Source of the DNA: Gammaproteobacteria bacterium
Lineage (GTDB): Bacteria; Pseudomonadota; Gammaproteobacteria; Pseudomonadales; Azotimanducaceae
DNA: 64,000 nt
NCBI GenBank assembly: GCA_026707945.1
Contig: JAPOVV010000038.1
Span: 186,001-250,000, forward strand
Reading direction: 5' to 3'
Both the position numbers and the translations under genes were made by a program. Position 1 is the first letter of the stretch. Each line of letters starts with the position of its first letter. The notes under the pieces were generated by a model. The model saw only the letters and a list, made by a program, of their open reading frames with translations, ran no database searches and was not told the origin of the DNA. Of the stretch, positions 18,202 through 26,619 are shown piece by piece.

Positions 18202-18930
18202 ATGTGCCTGATACTAATCGGTTATCGCGTTCGTGATGACCATCCGCTCGTGATCGCGGCAAATCGCGACGAGTTCTTTGAGCGTCCTACGAAAGCAGCC
18301 CACTTTTGGGAAGATCATCCTGAGATTTTTGCTGGAAGAGACGAAGAGGAACACGGCACATGGATGGGCGTAACGCGATCGGGACGCATGGCGGCGGTGA
18401 CCAATTGGACTGAAACAGAACCAAATGGCAATGCAGATCTGAGTCGTGGTCATCTGGTTGCTGATTTTTTGCGTGGTCGCGAAAGCGCAGACGGGTTTGT
18501 CGACGCGATTGAAGGTCCTCGTTATCGAGGCTTTAATTTCATCGCATTTGACGGGATTGACCTCATCTACTTTTCGAATCGAACGTCGGAACGTCGAACG
18601 CTCAAGCCAGGGATCTATGGTCTCAGCAACACCCGACTAGGCGACAAATGGCTCCGAGTGATCAAAGGTGAACGCAAACTGTCCGACCAGATTGAGCATC
18701 CAGTCCTTGAGACGCTGATCCATACGTTATTCGACCCTCATGGTGTGGAATTCCATCCCGCCCCGGAGAAGCACAATGCACCCTGCTTTATTCTTGGTGA
18801 ACACTACGGCACCCGGTCGACAACGGCTATGATCTTGGGCGAGACCACAGTAGACGTACGAGAACAAACCTACGGACCAATGGGTAGGGAACAAGGTGTC
18901 GTAGAAGAACATTTTGAGCTAGAGGAGTAA
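18202..18930 (+). CDS. NRDE (TANGO2-like) family protein
   Basis: The name-giving motif occurs early: MCLILIGYRVRDDHPLVIAA then NRDEFFERPT, with the conserved Cys at position 2 expected to become N-terminal as in Ntn-hydrolase-like folds. Further conserved parts are DEEEHGTWMGVTRSGRMAAV and the SNT-x2-GDKWLRV stretch. At 242 residues it is full length. Members occur in bacteria and eukaryotes; the biochemical role is unresolved, with links to lipid or acyl-CoA metabolism reported for TANGO2. An SDR gene follows 7 bases downstream and then glpK, so a three-gene operon is likely. Confidence 0.85.
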   Translation: MCLILIGYRVRDDHPLVIAANRDEFFERPTKAAHFWEDHPEIFAGRDEEEHGTWMGVTRSGRMAAVTNWTETEPNGNADLSRGHLVADFLRGRESADGFVDAIEGPRYRGFNFIAFDGIDLIYFSNRTSERRTLKPGIYGLSNTRLGDKWLRVIKGERKLSDQIEHPVLETLIHTLFDPHGVEFHPAPEKHNAPCFILGEHYGTRSTTAMILGETTVDVREQTYGPMGREQGVVEEHFELEE

Positions 18931-18937
18931 TGACAAC

Positions 18938-19720
18938 ATGGATCTAACGGGAAAGAACGCCTTGATTACAGGTGGCAGCATGGGTTTAGGGAAGGCGATG
19001 GCAACGGCGTTCTATGGCGCGGGAGCCAATGTCGCGATTCTGGCTCGACGCAAGGACCAGCTGCTCGAAGCGAGTACCGAAATCGGGTCGGTCGACGAGA
19101 GGGACGGCAAGATTGCGGCGATATCCTGCGATGTGACACAACCAGACCAGATTGAAGCTGCTCATGCCGAGGCCGTCAGTATCTTAGGACCCATCGACAT
19201 CTTGGTCAACAATGCGGGTAAGTCGGAAGCGCACCCTTTCATGAACGTGACCGATGAGATCTGGCAAGGCGATCTGGACCTTAAACTGTTCGCGGCAATT
19301 CGTCTTGTGCGGTTGGTGTTCCCAGGTATGTGCGAACGCCGATGGGGTCGAGTCATTAATATCCTGAACACCGCGGCCAAAGCGCCGGGTGCCCGATCGG
19401 CGCCAACGTCGGTAAGTCGGGCAGCGGGAATGGCACTGACGAAAGTCCTAGCCGGCGAGGGAGCCCCGCACAACGTCCTCGTTAACGCGTTACTCATAGG
19501 TCGAATCGAATCCGATCAGAGCCGTCGCGCCTACGACGCACAGCCTCGAGAAGAGAGCTATGAGGAGTATTTGGCGGCGAGTGGGAAATCGCTACCCATG
19601 GGTCGTATGGGTGAAGCGCATGAGTGTGGCAACGTTGCACTCTTTCTAGCGTCTGAGTACGCCTCGTACTTGACAGGATGTGCCATCAATATGGACGGTG
19701 GCGTCTCGCCTGTCGCTTAG
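18938..19720 (+). CDS. SDR-family protein lacking the usual YxxxK pair
   Basis: A short-chain dehydrogenase/reductase fold of 260 residues. The nucleotide-binding TGGSMGLG is near residue 11, NNAG near 90, and the C-terminus reads SEYASYLTGCAINMDGG. Where the catalytic Tyr-x3-Lys should stand the sequence is APTSVSRAAGMALTK, so Thr and Arg occupy those places. Similar PTSVSRAAG variants exist, so this is probably a stable subgroup, perhaps not a classical reductase. A good GAGGAG ribosome-binding site overlaps the end of the NRDE gene. Confidence 0.8.
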   Translation: MDLTGKNALITGGSMGLGKAMATAFYGAGANVAILARRKDQLLEASTEIGSVDERDGKIAAISCDVTQPDQIEAAHAEAVSILGPIDILVNNAGKSEAHPFMNVTDEIWQGDLDLKLFAAIRLVRLVFPGMCERRWGRVINILNTAAKAPGARSAPTSVSRAAGMALTKVLAGEGAPHNVLVNALLIGRIESDQSRRAYDAQPREESYEEYLAASGKSLPMGRMGEAHECGNVALFLASEYASYLTGCAINMDGGVSPVA

Positions 19721-19738
19721 CAGGACATTGATCAGCGC

Positions 19739-21226
19739 GTGAGTCAATACCTGCTCGCATGCGACGAAGGTACGAGCAGCGCTCGTAGCGTCCTGTTTGA
19801 TCGTGAAGGCTACGTTGCATCCAGTGCGCAGATCGAGTTACAGAGCACGTTTCCGCAGGATGGCTGGGTCGAGCAGGACGCGAACGCGATATGGGCAGCC
19901 CAACGTCAAAGCGTCGCTGGTGCGCTCGAGCAATTAGGAACGACGAGTTCGTCTTTACATGCGGTTGGTATCACCAATCAGCGTGAAACGACACTAGTCT
20001 GGGACCGATCCACAGGGGAGCCGGTTGGACCAGCGATCACGTGGCAATGTCGGCGTACTGCGAATCAATGCGCTGCGATCAACCAATCAAGTGATGCGGA
20101 ATGGATGTCTGCCCGAACGGGACTTAAGATCGACCCGTATTTCTCGGCTACAAAATTGCGATGGATCCTCGATAGTGATCCGGACCTGCCTCAACAGGGG
20201 AGAGATGGCGAGCTCGCTTTCGGCACCGTCGATTCCTGGTTGATGTTCAAGCTCACGGATGGACGATTGCATGCAATCGATCGCACCAACGCATCCAGAA
20301 CGCTCCTGATGGACCTTCAGAAGGGCGCGTGGGACGACGAGTTACTAGGCTATTTCGACATTCCTCGCGAGATACTGCCGACGATTGCTCCTTCGTCTGG
20401 AGAAATTGGGTATACCGCAGGTGATGTGCTAGGTGTTGAAATACCTATTGCTGGAGTTGCGGGAGATCAACAGGCAGCTTTGGTCGGGCAGGGGTGTACT
20501 ACGCCAAACTCAGCCAAGCTCACCTACGGTACCGGTGCTTTCTTGCTTGTGCATACGGGACAAGAGGCGCAGGTCTCTAAATCCGGGTTGCTCAGTACCA
20601 CAGCTGCAAGTCTTGGAGATGTGGAGGAGTTTGCGCTAGAAGGATCCGTCTTCTCTGCGGGTAGCGCGATTCAATGGTTAAGAGATAACCTAGGCATTCT
20701 CGCGGCCGCCGCGGAATCTGAAGATTTTGCGATGTCGGTGCAAGACAATGCGGGTGTTTTCTTAATACCCGCTTTTGAAGGTTTGGGCGCACCGCACTGG
20801 TCGGCAAACGCCCGTGGCGCTTTGGTTGGTTTGTCTAGATCTGCAGACCGGCGTCATATTGTTAGAGCGGCGCTAGAGTCAATTGCCTTACAGTCGTACG
20901 ATCTGATTGAAGCACTTGAATCCGACACTGGCAATAAGATCGAAGAGCTGCGTGTCGACGGAGGCGCGGCTGCGAATGACTTTCTCCTGCAGTTTCAGGC
21001 CGACCTACTCGATCGACCGGTGGTACGTCCCAGGGATTTAGAGTCGACAGCTCGAGGTGCCGCGAATCTTGCTGCAGCTGCGACTGATTTCTGGTTTGAT
21101 GCACGCTATGAAGTGGATCGACGCTTCGAACCGAATATGTCTGTCAAGGATCGCAGATTAAAACTAGAAGGATGGCGCGCCGCACTTGACTCTGTTCTAT
21201 CAGGAATCTCGGATATCTCGTCCTAG
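19739..21226 (+). CDS. glpK: Glycerol kinase
   Basis: GlpK phosphorylates glycerol to sn-glycerol 3-phosphate. The protein is 495 residues, the family size, and starts at GTG 18 bases after the SDR stop. Motifs: ACDEGTSSARSVLFDREG (phosphate-binding loop), GITNQRETTLVW (glycerol-binding Arg-Glu), ITWQCRRTA, KLTYGTGAFLLVHTG and GLGAPHWSANARGALVGLSR. No glpF, glpD or glpR gene is nearby, so it is not part of a standard glp operon. A convergent toxin-antitoxin pair follows. Confidence 0.92.
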   Translation: MSQYLLACDEGTSSARSVLFDREGYVASSAQIELQSTFPQDGWVEQDANAIWAAQRQSVAGALEQLGTTSSSLHAVGITNQRETTLVWDRSTGEPVGPAITWQCRRTANQCAAINQSSDAEWMSARTGLKIDPYFSATKLRWILDSDPDLPQQGRDGELAFGTVDSWLMFKLTDGRLHAIDRTNASRTLLMDLQKGAWDDELLGYFDIPREILPTIAPSSGEIGYTAGDVLGVEIPIAGVAGDQQAALVGQGCTTPNSAKLTYGTGAFLLVHTGQEAQVSKSGLLSTTAASLGDVEEFALEGSVFSAGSAIQWLRDNLGILAAAAESEDFAMSVQDNAGVFLIPAFEGLGAPHWSANARGALVGLSRSADRRHIVRAALESIALQSYDLIEALESDTGNKIEELRVDGGAAANDFLLQFQADLLDRPVVRPRDLESTARGAANLAAAATDFWFDARYEVDRRFEPNMSVKDRRLKLEGWRAALDSVLSGISDISS

Positions 21227-21275
21227 TGTGTCTCTCGAGCAGATCATGTTCTCGCTTAGGTGGAGGTCAGTTGTT

Positions 21276-22391
21276 TTATGAAGATTCCAAGAAGAGTTTC
21301 TGTTTAAGAGCATTTCTTTCGCTGGGGTCGAGAATGCCGATCTTTTGGAGTCTTCCGACGACAATTCCTGGAGATATATTCATTCTCTCTGCAAAGTCGA
21401 CAATCGCATCATTTGTAAGCGATTCTTGTCTTACAAACTCTGCGAGGTCTATGGCTGGGAGTAGAGTATCGGCCGCAAATCGATTCGCCTCTACTTCGCA
21501 AGTTTCCATTTCCAAATCTACATCTGTGTCCCATAGATCATGCGTGTCGTTGTCAAGCACAAAAGATCGGATCTTCTTGTGAAGTAGCAGATGTCCGATT
21601 TCGTGAAAAAACGAAAACCACATTTGGTCGTCTGTCTTGTATCTTGAAGATAATCCAATGAGCGCTTTTTTGGCAGTTAACCACCTTGCGCAACCACTAA
21701 TTCGAGTTAAAGGTAGTTCAGGTACGAAAACTACCGCAACGCCAGCTTGAGCGCATAGGGGCTGCAACTCCTTTAGAGCTTTGTCAGTCCGGTTACGCGT
21801 CAATTGCTTAATCTCCTGAATGAGAGATCGAAATCTTCGCTCATCAAAAACGTTAGTCTTGATCTCGGAGGCGACTAGTTCGGTTTCGCGTACCCAAGCA
21901 GAGATAGCTGCGATGTTCTCTTGATTTTTGTTCGTTTGCCTAAACGCAACTCCGCTCTTAGCCCAGACCGTCTGCCAGCTTTCAGGTGAGGACACACCTA
22001 GATAGCGGAGTATCAAGTCGACCTCTGAGGTTGCTGATGGTAGAGAGAACTTTCGCTTGCGCATTTCATCGAGAGGAAATTTACGCGCCCATTTTTTCCA
22101 TTCTGCCGACTGGACGCCATCACTGAGACGAATAGCAGCTTCGTCGAATTGTCTCTGCAGGTTTAACCAAAAGTGCATAGGTCGTTGTAAGACGCGTTCT
22201 AACGCGAATGCAGTCGAAGCAGTGATAGATGCTTTGCCATTGCATATAACACTGATGGTTTTGGGTGTGAGATTCGTCCGATTTGCAAGATCGCGTTGAG
22301 ACCAACCATGGAATTCGAGATACTCATTAATTACCTCGCCAGGATGGGGCGTCGTTGGTGGCTTGACGACATTGGATTCTTTGTTAACCAT
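21276..22391 (-). CDS. higA: HigA-type antitoxin fused to ImmA/IrrE-like metallopeptidase
   Basis: Residues 15-75 form an XRE helix-turn-helix of the HigA type (HPGEVINEYLEFHGWSQRDL, then NGKASITASTAFALERVL). A longer region ends in an M78-family peptidase module with FFHEIGHLLLHK at 261-272, the zinc-binding HExxH. Simple HigA antitoxins are about 100 residues, so at 371 residues this is the long fused form. It would repress its own operon and neutralise the upstream toxin, possibly with proteolytic control. Its start overlaps the toxin's end by 8 bases, giving coupled translation in the toxin-first order typical of higBA. Confidence 0.85.
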   Translation of the reverse strand: MVNKESNVVKPPTTPHPGEVINEYLEFHGWSQRDLANRTNLTPKTISVICNGKASITASTAFALERVLQRPMHFWLNLQRQFDEAAIRLSDGVQSAEWKKWARKFPLDEMRKRKFSLPSATSEVDLILRYLGVSSPESWQTVWAKSGVAFRQTNKNQENIAAISAWVRETELVASEIKTNVFDERRFRSLIQEIKQLTRNRTDKALKELQPLCAQAGVAVVFVPELPLTRISGCARWLTAKKALIGLSSRYKTDDQMWFSFFHEIGHLLLHKKIRSFVLDNDTHDLWDTDVDLEMETCEVEANRFAADTLLPAIDLAEFVRQESLTNDAIVDFAERMNISPGIVVGRLQKIGILDPSERNALKQKLFLESS

Positions 22392-22731
22392 GTGTGTCCT
22401 CTATCCCGGTTACTTGAATTGCTGTTATGTTCGCCCATCGCTCCGGTTCATTGGCAGAAGCCGATGGTGAGGTTTCGGAGTCTGCTATAAACAGTAGACG
22501 GTATGGGTGCTTGAGGTCGATCGAAAATGTTCCCGCACGGTTACCTTTCAACTCGTGACATCGCTCGGGGCCTGAGTTCGGAGGCCAAAATGTAGCGAGA
22601 GACTCCGCAGCACGAAGTTCTGCGAGTCGCATGTGGATTTTTTGGGACATCTCGGAACCGTAGCGCCTTATGCAGAGCGTCTCATCTTCGAGGATCTTTT
22701 TCAGTCTGTTATTCTTCGCGGAGATTTCCAC
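22384..22731 (-). CDS. higB: HigB-like (RelE-superfamily) toxin
   Basis: A 115-residue RelE/HigB-type toxin expected to cleave mRNA on the ribosome. Recognisable parts are MRLAELRAAESLATFWPPNS, RCHELKGNRAGTFSIDLKHP and YRLLFIAD. The start is GTG with weak GGAA upstream. It is followed by the long HigA antitoxin with an 8-base overlap. The pair lies convergently after glpK and divergently from an AlbA_2 regulator. Confidence 0.82.
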   Translation of the reverse strand: MEISAKNNRLKKILEDETLCIRRYGSEMSQKIHMRLAELRAAESLATFWPPNSGPERCHELKGNRAGTFSIDLKHPYRLLFIADSETSPSASANEPERWANITAIQVTGIEDTHG

Positions 22732-22861
22732 TGATTTCCAATTAGGTACTCTCTACCAAGCGAATAGAATTACCAAAAACGTAATTCAATTATAGTGATG
22801 GTTAGCACAAAGAATTGCGTCGAAGAAGGTAGAGAAATGAATCGGTCTAATCCATGTGGAT

Positions 22862-22923
22862 TACTATGCAATTAACTATGATGTAATAGTACGTCATAGT
22901 ATTTCATAGTAAAATTCATAGTA
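22862..22923 (+). promoter_or_regulatory. Operator-like repeat cluster before the AlbA_2 regulator
   Basis: CATAGTA occurs three times in direct orientation, at 22894-22900, 22905-22911 and 22917-22923, the last abutting the ATG. TACTATG, its complement, lies at 22862-22868, and AACTATG at 22874-22880. The spacing of 11-12 bases is close to one DNA turn. Such clusters are usual operators. Autoregulation by the winged-helix protein encoded immediately downstream is the likely use. Confidence 0.6.
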
Positions 22924-24276
22924 ATGAATCTTGCTCAACTAATACGTCGACCAGAAGGTAAAACGCTCGAATTCAAGCGCGACCTTTCATCGCCGGAGAA
23001 AGTCCTTCGTACCGTGGTCGCGTTCGCGAATACGTCAGGCGGCACGATTCTGATCGGAATAGACGACTCGACGGGAGATCTACGCGGCGTACTCAATGCT
23101 CGAGAGGAGGAGGAGCGACTCGCCAACCTAATCTCGGACTCAGTGTCGCCTCAATTGGTCCCCTATGTAGAGTTGCTGCGATATCGCGAGAAGACGGTCT
23201 TGGGCGTCGAGGTATATCCAAGTTCGAACCGTCCGCACTACCTTGGAGACTCAGCGGAGACGGGTTCATATGTACGTATCGGTTCCACAAATAGACGAGC
23301 CGACGGCGAGTTAGTCGCAGAAATGCGAAGAGTCTCCCGAGGAGAAGCTTTCGACGAACAGCCTATCCCTGAACTTGACTCCGAAGCAATTGATATGGAC
23401 GTTTTTTCAGAATTATTCGCGGAGTTTCGGCGCGTATCAGATCTAGACCTGGATACACTGGGAATACTGACGTCCTATCAAGGCCGCCGCGTGCCGACCA
23501 TCGGCGGCGTGCTTCTCTTTGGAGGAAACCGGCTAGAGCACTTCCCCGATGCATGGATTCAGGTAGGGAGATTTGGAGGTTTCGACAGATCACACATATC
23601 GGAACAAATCGAACTAAGGCGACCACTACCCCTTGCGATCGAAGAGGCATACCGCTTCATTGAGCGACATATCGCGTCCGGCGTGGATATTCGTGGTCTT
23701 CGCGGATTACCGCGTTGGCAAATCCCGCCCCTAGTAGTTCGTGAAGCGCTAATCAACGCTATAGTGCATGCAGACTACTCTCAACGGGGCGCGCCGTTTC
23801 GCATTTCCATATTCGACGATCGGCTTGAGATAGAGAATCCTGGGTTGTTGCCGTTCGGTTTGACATTGGACGATCTCCCCTTGGGTGTATCGAAATTGCG
23901 GAATAGAGTGATCGGACGGATCTTTCACGAGCTCAAGTTGATCGAACAGTGGGGAAGCGGCATTGTTCGAATGATCAATGCGTGTCAGCAAGCGGGTATA
24001 CCTAACCCAGTATGGCAGGAACTAGGCAATCGATTTCGCGTGACAATGAAGAAGCAATATGAGTTCGCGCCAACAATCGATACTGTTGACGATCCAATTT
24101 GTGAAGTTCTTTCAGAGAATGACGGACTTAGGACTTCTGAAATCGCTGATGCGACCAGCCTCTCAGCTAGAGCAACTCGAATTCGACTGAAGAAACTGGT
24201 GGAGGAAGGATTGGTGGTACGCACGGGCACGAGTCCCACGGACCCGCAAGCTAGATATTTCCTCGCGGCAATTTAG
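22924..24276 (+). CDS. AlbA_2 (Schlafen-type) domain ATP-binding transcriptional regulator
   Basis: This 450-residue protein starts with an AlbA_2/Schlafen-like domain (EGKTLEFKRDLSSPEKVL, then TSGGTILIGIDDSTG). A GHKL-type ATPase-like domain follows (VREALINAIVHADYSQRG, IENPGLLPFG, EQWGSGIVRMI), and a C-terminal winged helix (TSEIADATSLSARATRIRLK). The family (COG2865) is widespread as regulators and as parts of mobile or defence loci. The start codon directly touches an operator-like repeat cluster, so it probably controls itself. Confidence 0.85.
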   Translation: MNLAQLIRRPEGKTLEFKRDLSSPEKVLRTVVAFANTSGGTILIGIDDSTGDLRGVLNAREEEERLANLISDSVSPQLVPYVELLRYREKTVLGVEVYPSSNRPHYLGDSAETGSYVRIGSTNRRADGELVAEMRRVSRGEAFDEQPIPELDSEAIDMDVFSELFAEFRRVSDLDLDTLGILTSYQGRRVPTIGGVLLFGGNRLEHFPDAWIQVGRFGGFDRSHISEQIELRRPLPLAIEEAYRFIERHIASGVDIRGLRGLPRWQIPPLVVREALINAIVHADYSQRGAPFRISIFDDRLEIENPGLLPFGLTLDDLPLGVSKLRNRVIGRIFHELKLIEQWGSGIVRMINACQQAGIPNPVWQELGNRFRVTMKKQYEFAPTIDTVDDPICEVLSENDGLRTSEIADATSLSARATRIRLKKLVEEGLVVRTGTSPTDPQARYFLAAI

Positions 24277-24408
24277 AGGTGGCAACGCGTTAGCTCGGAG
24301 TTTGCTTTCGAGCGCACTCGTCCTGGTGCCCAACGATTGAACAGTCAGTCGACCCGCCGATACGCTCGTTTATGAAACAAAATATCTGCGGGATTCGTCT
24401 TTAGAGAT

Positions 24409-25815
24409 ATGAGAGCCACTTTACAACAGAATCACGTTTCGTACGACCCAATTCCAATGTCTGACTCCGACCTTAGTCTCCTAAATCGGTTCTACCGCGA
24501 CGGTGACTCCGCTGCGATTGAGGAATTCATCGGTCGTAATCGAGAGGCGGCTTGGCGTTACGCGCAAGTGTTCGCCGACGCCGACTTGGCGGAAGACATC
24601 GTTCAGATCGCCATCGTACGCCTCATGAATGCGAAACCCGCGAACGGCAAGATCTCGAACGCGAAAGCTTGGTTGCGAGCTATCGTCTACTCGGTAGCCG
24701 TAGATCAGGTCCGATCAGAATCGACTCGTACTGATAGAGAGTCAGGCATTGGGAATGACCTAGCCCTGATTCAACGCGACATGGACTTGGAAAGTACGTT
24801 GATTCGGACGCAGCTTCTCGATGTCTTAAGGGACGAAATTAGCGAGTTAGCACCGCAATTTCGCGAGCCGCTCGTTTATCGGTACTTTCATGGGCTCTCA
24901 TACAAGGAAATCGCCAACACGTTGCACCTAAAAACCAGTACGGTGTCTACCCGTCTTGCGCGAGGTCTCCACCAGTTGACGCTCGTCCTTTCGCAGAAAG
25001 GCTTTATGGATTTGTCAGCACCCGCGAACTCAAATCGTCAGTCCCAAGAAGGAACAACCATGACAGAACTATCCCCCAAGACAATCGAAGCCAATCGACA
25101 ACTATCTGAGCGATGGAACAGTCTGTGGGCGGTTTCAAACCAAGGATTAGGTAGATTCACTTCCGTTTTCCACGACGACGGGACAACGAGTATCACTTGG
25201 CACGAAGACTGTCCAGTAGGCAATTCCTCGCAGACCTGTAAGGAATTTCCAGACCAAGCAAATGAGAGGCAGTGGGTGGAACATTCGATCCAGTTCAATG
25301 ATGCAACTACATTGAAGTGGTCTCGGCTCGCAACGGAACGAGGCTATATAACGGATGGCAAGGTTGCGTCGTGTGAAAGATATGAGATCGTCCCCTCAGG
25401 AGAAACACTAGCGGTTTCCCGAAACGGCGAACACAATGGATCTCTTCAGCTAAAAGCGGATGGTCCCATCGTCACGAATCCTCTATTACCGATACTGGTC
25501 CGTGAACAAGGACAGGGTTCAAATGACCAGTGGCCAGCGAGTCTGCTCGGTTTGTTGCCCAAGGATTCCCGAAAAGTTGCGGATTCGGACTGGGCAATCG
25601 TTCCCGTCTTTGGTCGTTATGCAGGTCAGATTGGAAAACCAATGTCGAGAGGGCACTTGTACGAGTTAGGTTTGGAATCCGAGGCGCATATGGAAATCAC
25701 AATCCTGACAAGTAGCAAAGGGGAATTGACAGGGTGCTTTTGGGAGGAGGAAGGATATGTCGTCGTTGAAGACGAAGAGTCCGCACGCGCAGCTTACCTC
25801 GCATCGTTGCTCTAA
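24409..25815 (+). CDS. ECF-type sigma factor fused to a novel C-terminal domain
   Basis: Residues 20-200 are an RNA polymerase sigma factor of the ECF type. Region 2 includes YAQVFADADLAEDIVQIAIV and AWLRAIVYSVAVDQVR; region 4 includes LAPQFREPLVYRYFHGLSYK and the helix-turn-helix STVSTRLARGLH. Residues 218-468 form a separate domain I do not recognise, with beta-rich pieces and conserved-looking Trp and Cys residues. The internal ATG at 25060 has a near-ideal ribosome-binding site, so the C-terminal part may also be made alone. An ATG at 24457 is another possible first start. No anti-sigma gene is adjacent; the extension could play that part. Confidence 0.75.
   Translation: MRATLQQNHVSYDPIPMSDSDLSLLNRFYRDGDSAAIEEFIGRNREAAWRYAQVFADADLAEDIVQIAIVRLMNAKPANGKISNAKAWLRAIVYSVAVDQVRSESTRTDRESGIGNDLALIQRDMDLESTLIRTQLLDVLRDEISELAPQFREPLVYRYFHGLSYKEIANTLHLKTSTVSTRLARGLHQLTLVLSQKGFMDLSAPANSNRQSQEGTTMTELSPKTIEANRQLSERWNSLWAVSNQGLGRFTSVFHDDGTTSITWHEDCPVGNSSQTCKEFPDQANERQWVEHSIQFNDATTLKWSRLATERGYITDGKVASCERYEIVPSGETLAVSRNGEHNGSLQLKADGPIVTNPLLPILVREQGQGSNDQWPASLLGLLPKDSRKVADSDWAIVPVFGRYAGQIGKPMSRGHLYELGLESEAHMEITILTSSKGELTGCFWEEEGYVVVEDEESARAAYLASLL
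25046..25062 (+). promoter_or_regulatory. Internal ribosome-binding site and ATG within the sigma-factor fusion
   Basis: AAGAAGGA at 25046-25053 lies six bases before ATG at 25060, in the same frame as the sigma factor, at the boundary between the sigma domains and the novel domain. The spacing is ideal for a ribosome-binding site, better than that of the first start of the gene. Confidence 0.5.
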
Positions 25816-26619
25816 AGGGCGGGTTAGACTTTGACTATTACGCTAGCTCAAATCACATAATAGAATAGGTTTGGATGCGACGTCTGCGGTTAGGACGTCG
25901 CGTTAGCCATCCAAAGCTCTTCGAATGGATCTAAGACCTTGTTGCGCGGATTAACGGTTATTTGCACTCTATCGTGTTCGAACTTCGCCGCCCTAACGGA
26001 GTCGATACCGATTCGAAAGTTATTTGAACTTTACGATCTTACTCGAGTCACCATTTCGCCAACGGATACTTATCTGCGGCTACGATATTGCATGTCGATG
26101 ATGCGACGCGAACCTTCGCGTAAATGATTGAGGTGTTGGAGTGTTACTTCGCTCGCTCGCAAGAATACGTCGCGACATCGACTGATCGTGATCAACTCGG
26201 AGACGTTGGCGACTTTCGCATCGACGCAAACCCTGTTGTATTTAAGGTAGCGCGAGATGGTTGAGGCTGCAACGCAGAGTTATTGAGAAATCGGCCAATG
26301 TGAATGACGTCTTCACGACTACGTTCCAATCTTACATCTTTGCTAAAGTGTCAGGTGATGATAGATGGGTTCGGCTAAGGCAAGTTTATGCAGTGTTGCG
26401 AAACGTAAGCACGCCGCAACATATGACACGTTTTTATTTAGAGAAAGGAGGGTACGGCTCATGAGCTATTCATTTTTATATTTCATTAAGAATAGTGTCG
26501 CTTATCGGATTTAAATTCGGGATATGGATGAAAGTTGCGAGAGAATGCACAGAGATGCTAAAATCAATGATTGTCAGACCTATGGATGACCGGACGATTA
26601 GTCAAAGGAGTAATTAGCA
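25816..26619. other. Intergenic region with hairpin and possible gene remnant
   Basis: About 800 bases without a solid gene. A strong two-stem inverted repeat is at 25870-25915. A 46-codon frame at 26124-26264 has protein-like composition (MIEVLECYFARSQEYVATST, then DRDQLGDVGDFRIDANPVVF) but no clear ribosome-binding site. It may be a remnant of a decayed gene. The region ends with AAAGGAG before the next gene. Confidence 0.4.
25870..25915. repeat. Two-stem inverted repeat
   Basis: The outer arms TTTGGATG (25870-25877) and CATCCAAA (25908-25915) are perfectly complementary. Inside, CGACGTC (25878-25884) pairs with GACGTCG (25894-25900) around TGCGGTTAG, with CGTTAGC as a one-sided bulge. No T-run follows on either strand. 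It lies 55 bases after the sigma-fusion stop. Confidence 0.6.

Noticed and set aside
22894-22923. The CATAGTA repeats as a CRISPR-like array.
   Set aside because: Units are only 7 bases with spacers of 4-5 bases and an inverted copy nearby; this is an operator pattern.
25939-26464. Short plus-strand frames in the gap before the PIN pair.
   Set aside because: Composition is not protein-like and starts are poor; only the 26124-26264 stretch is kept as a possible remnant.
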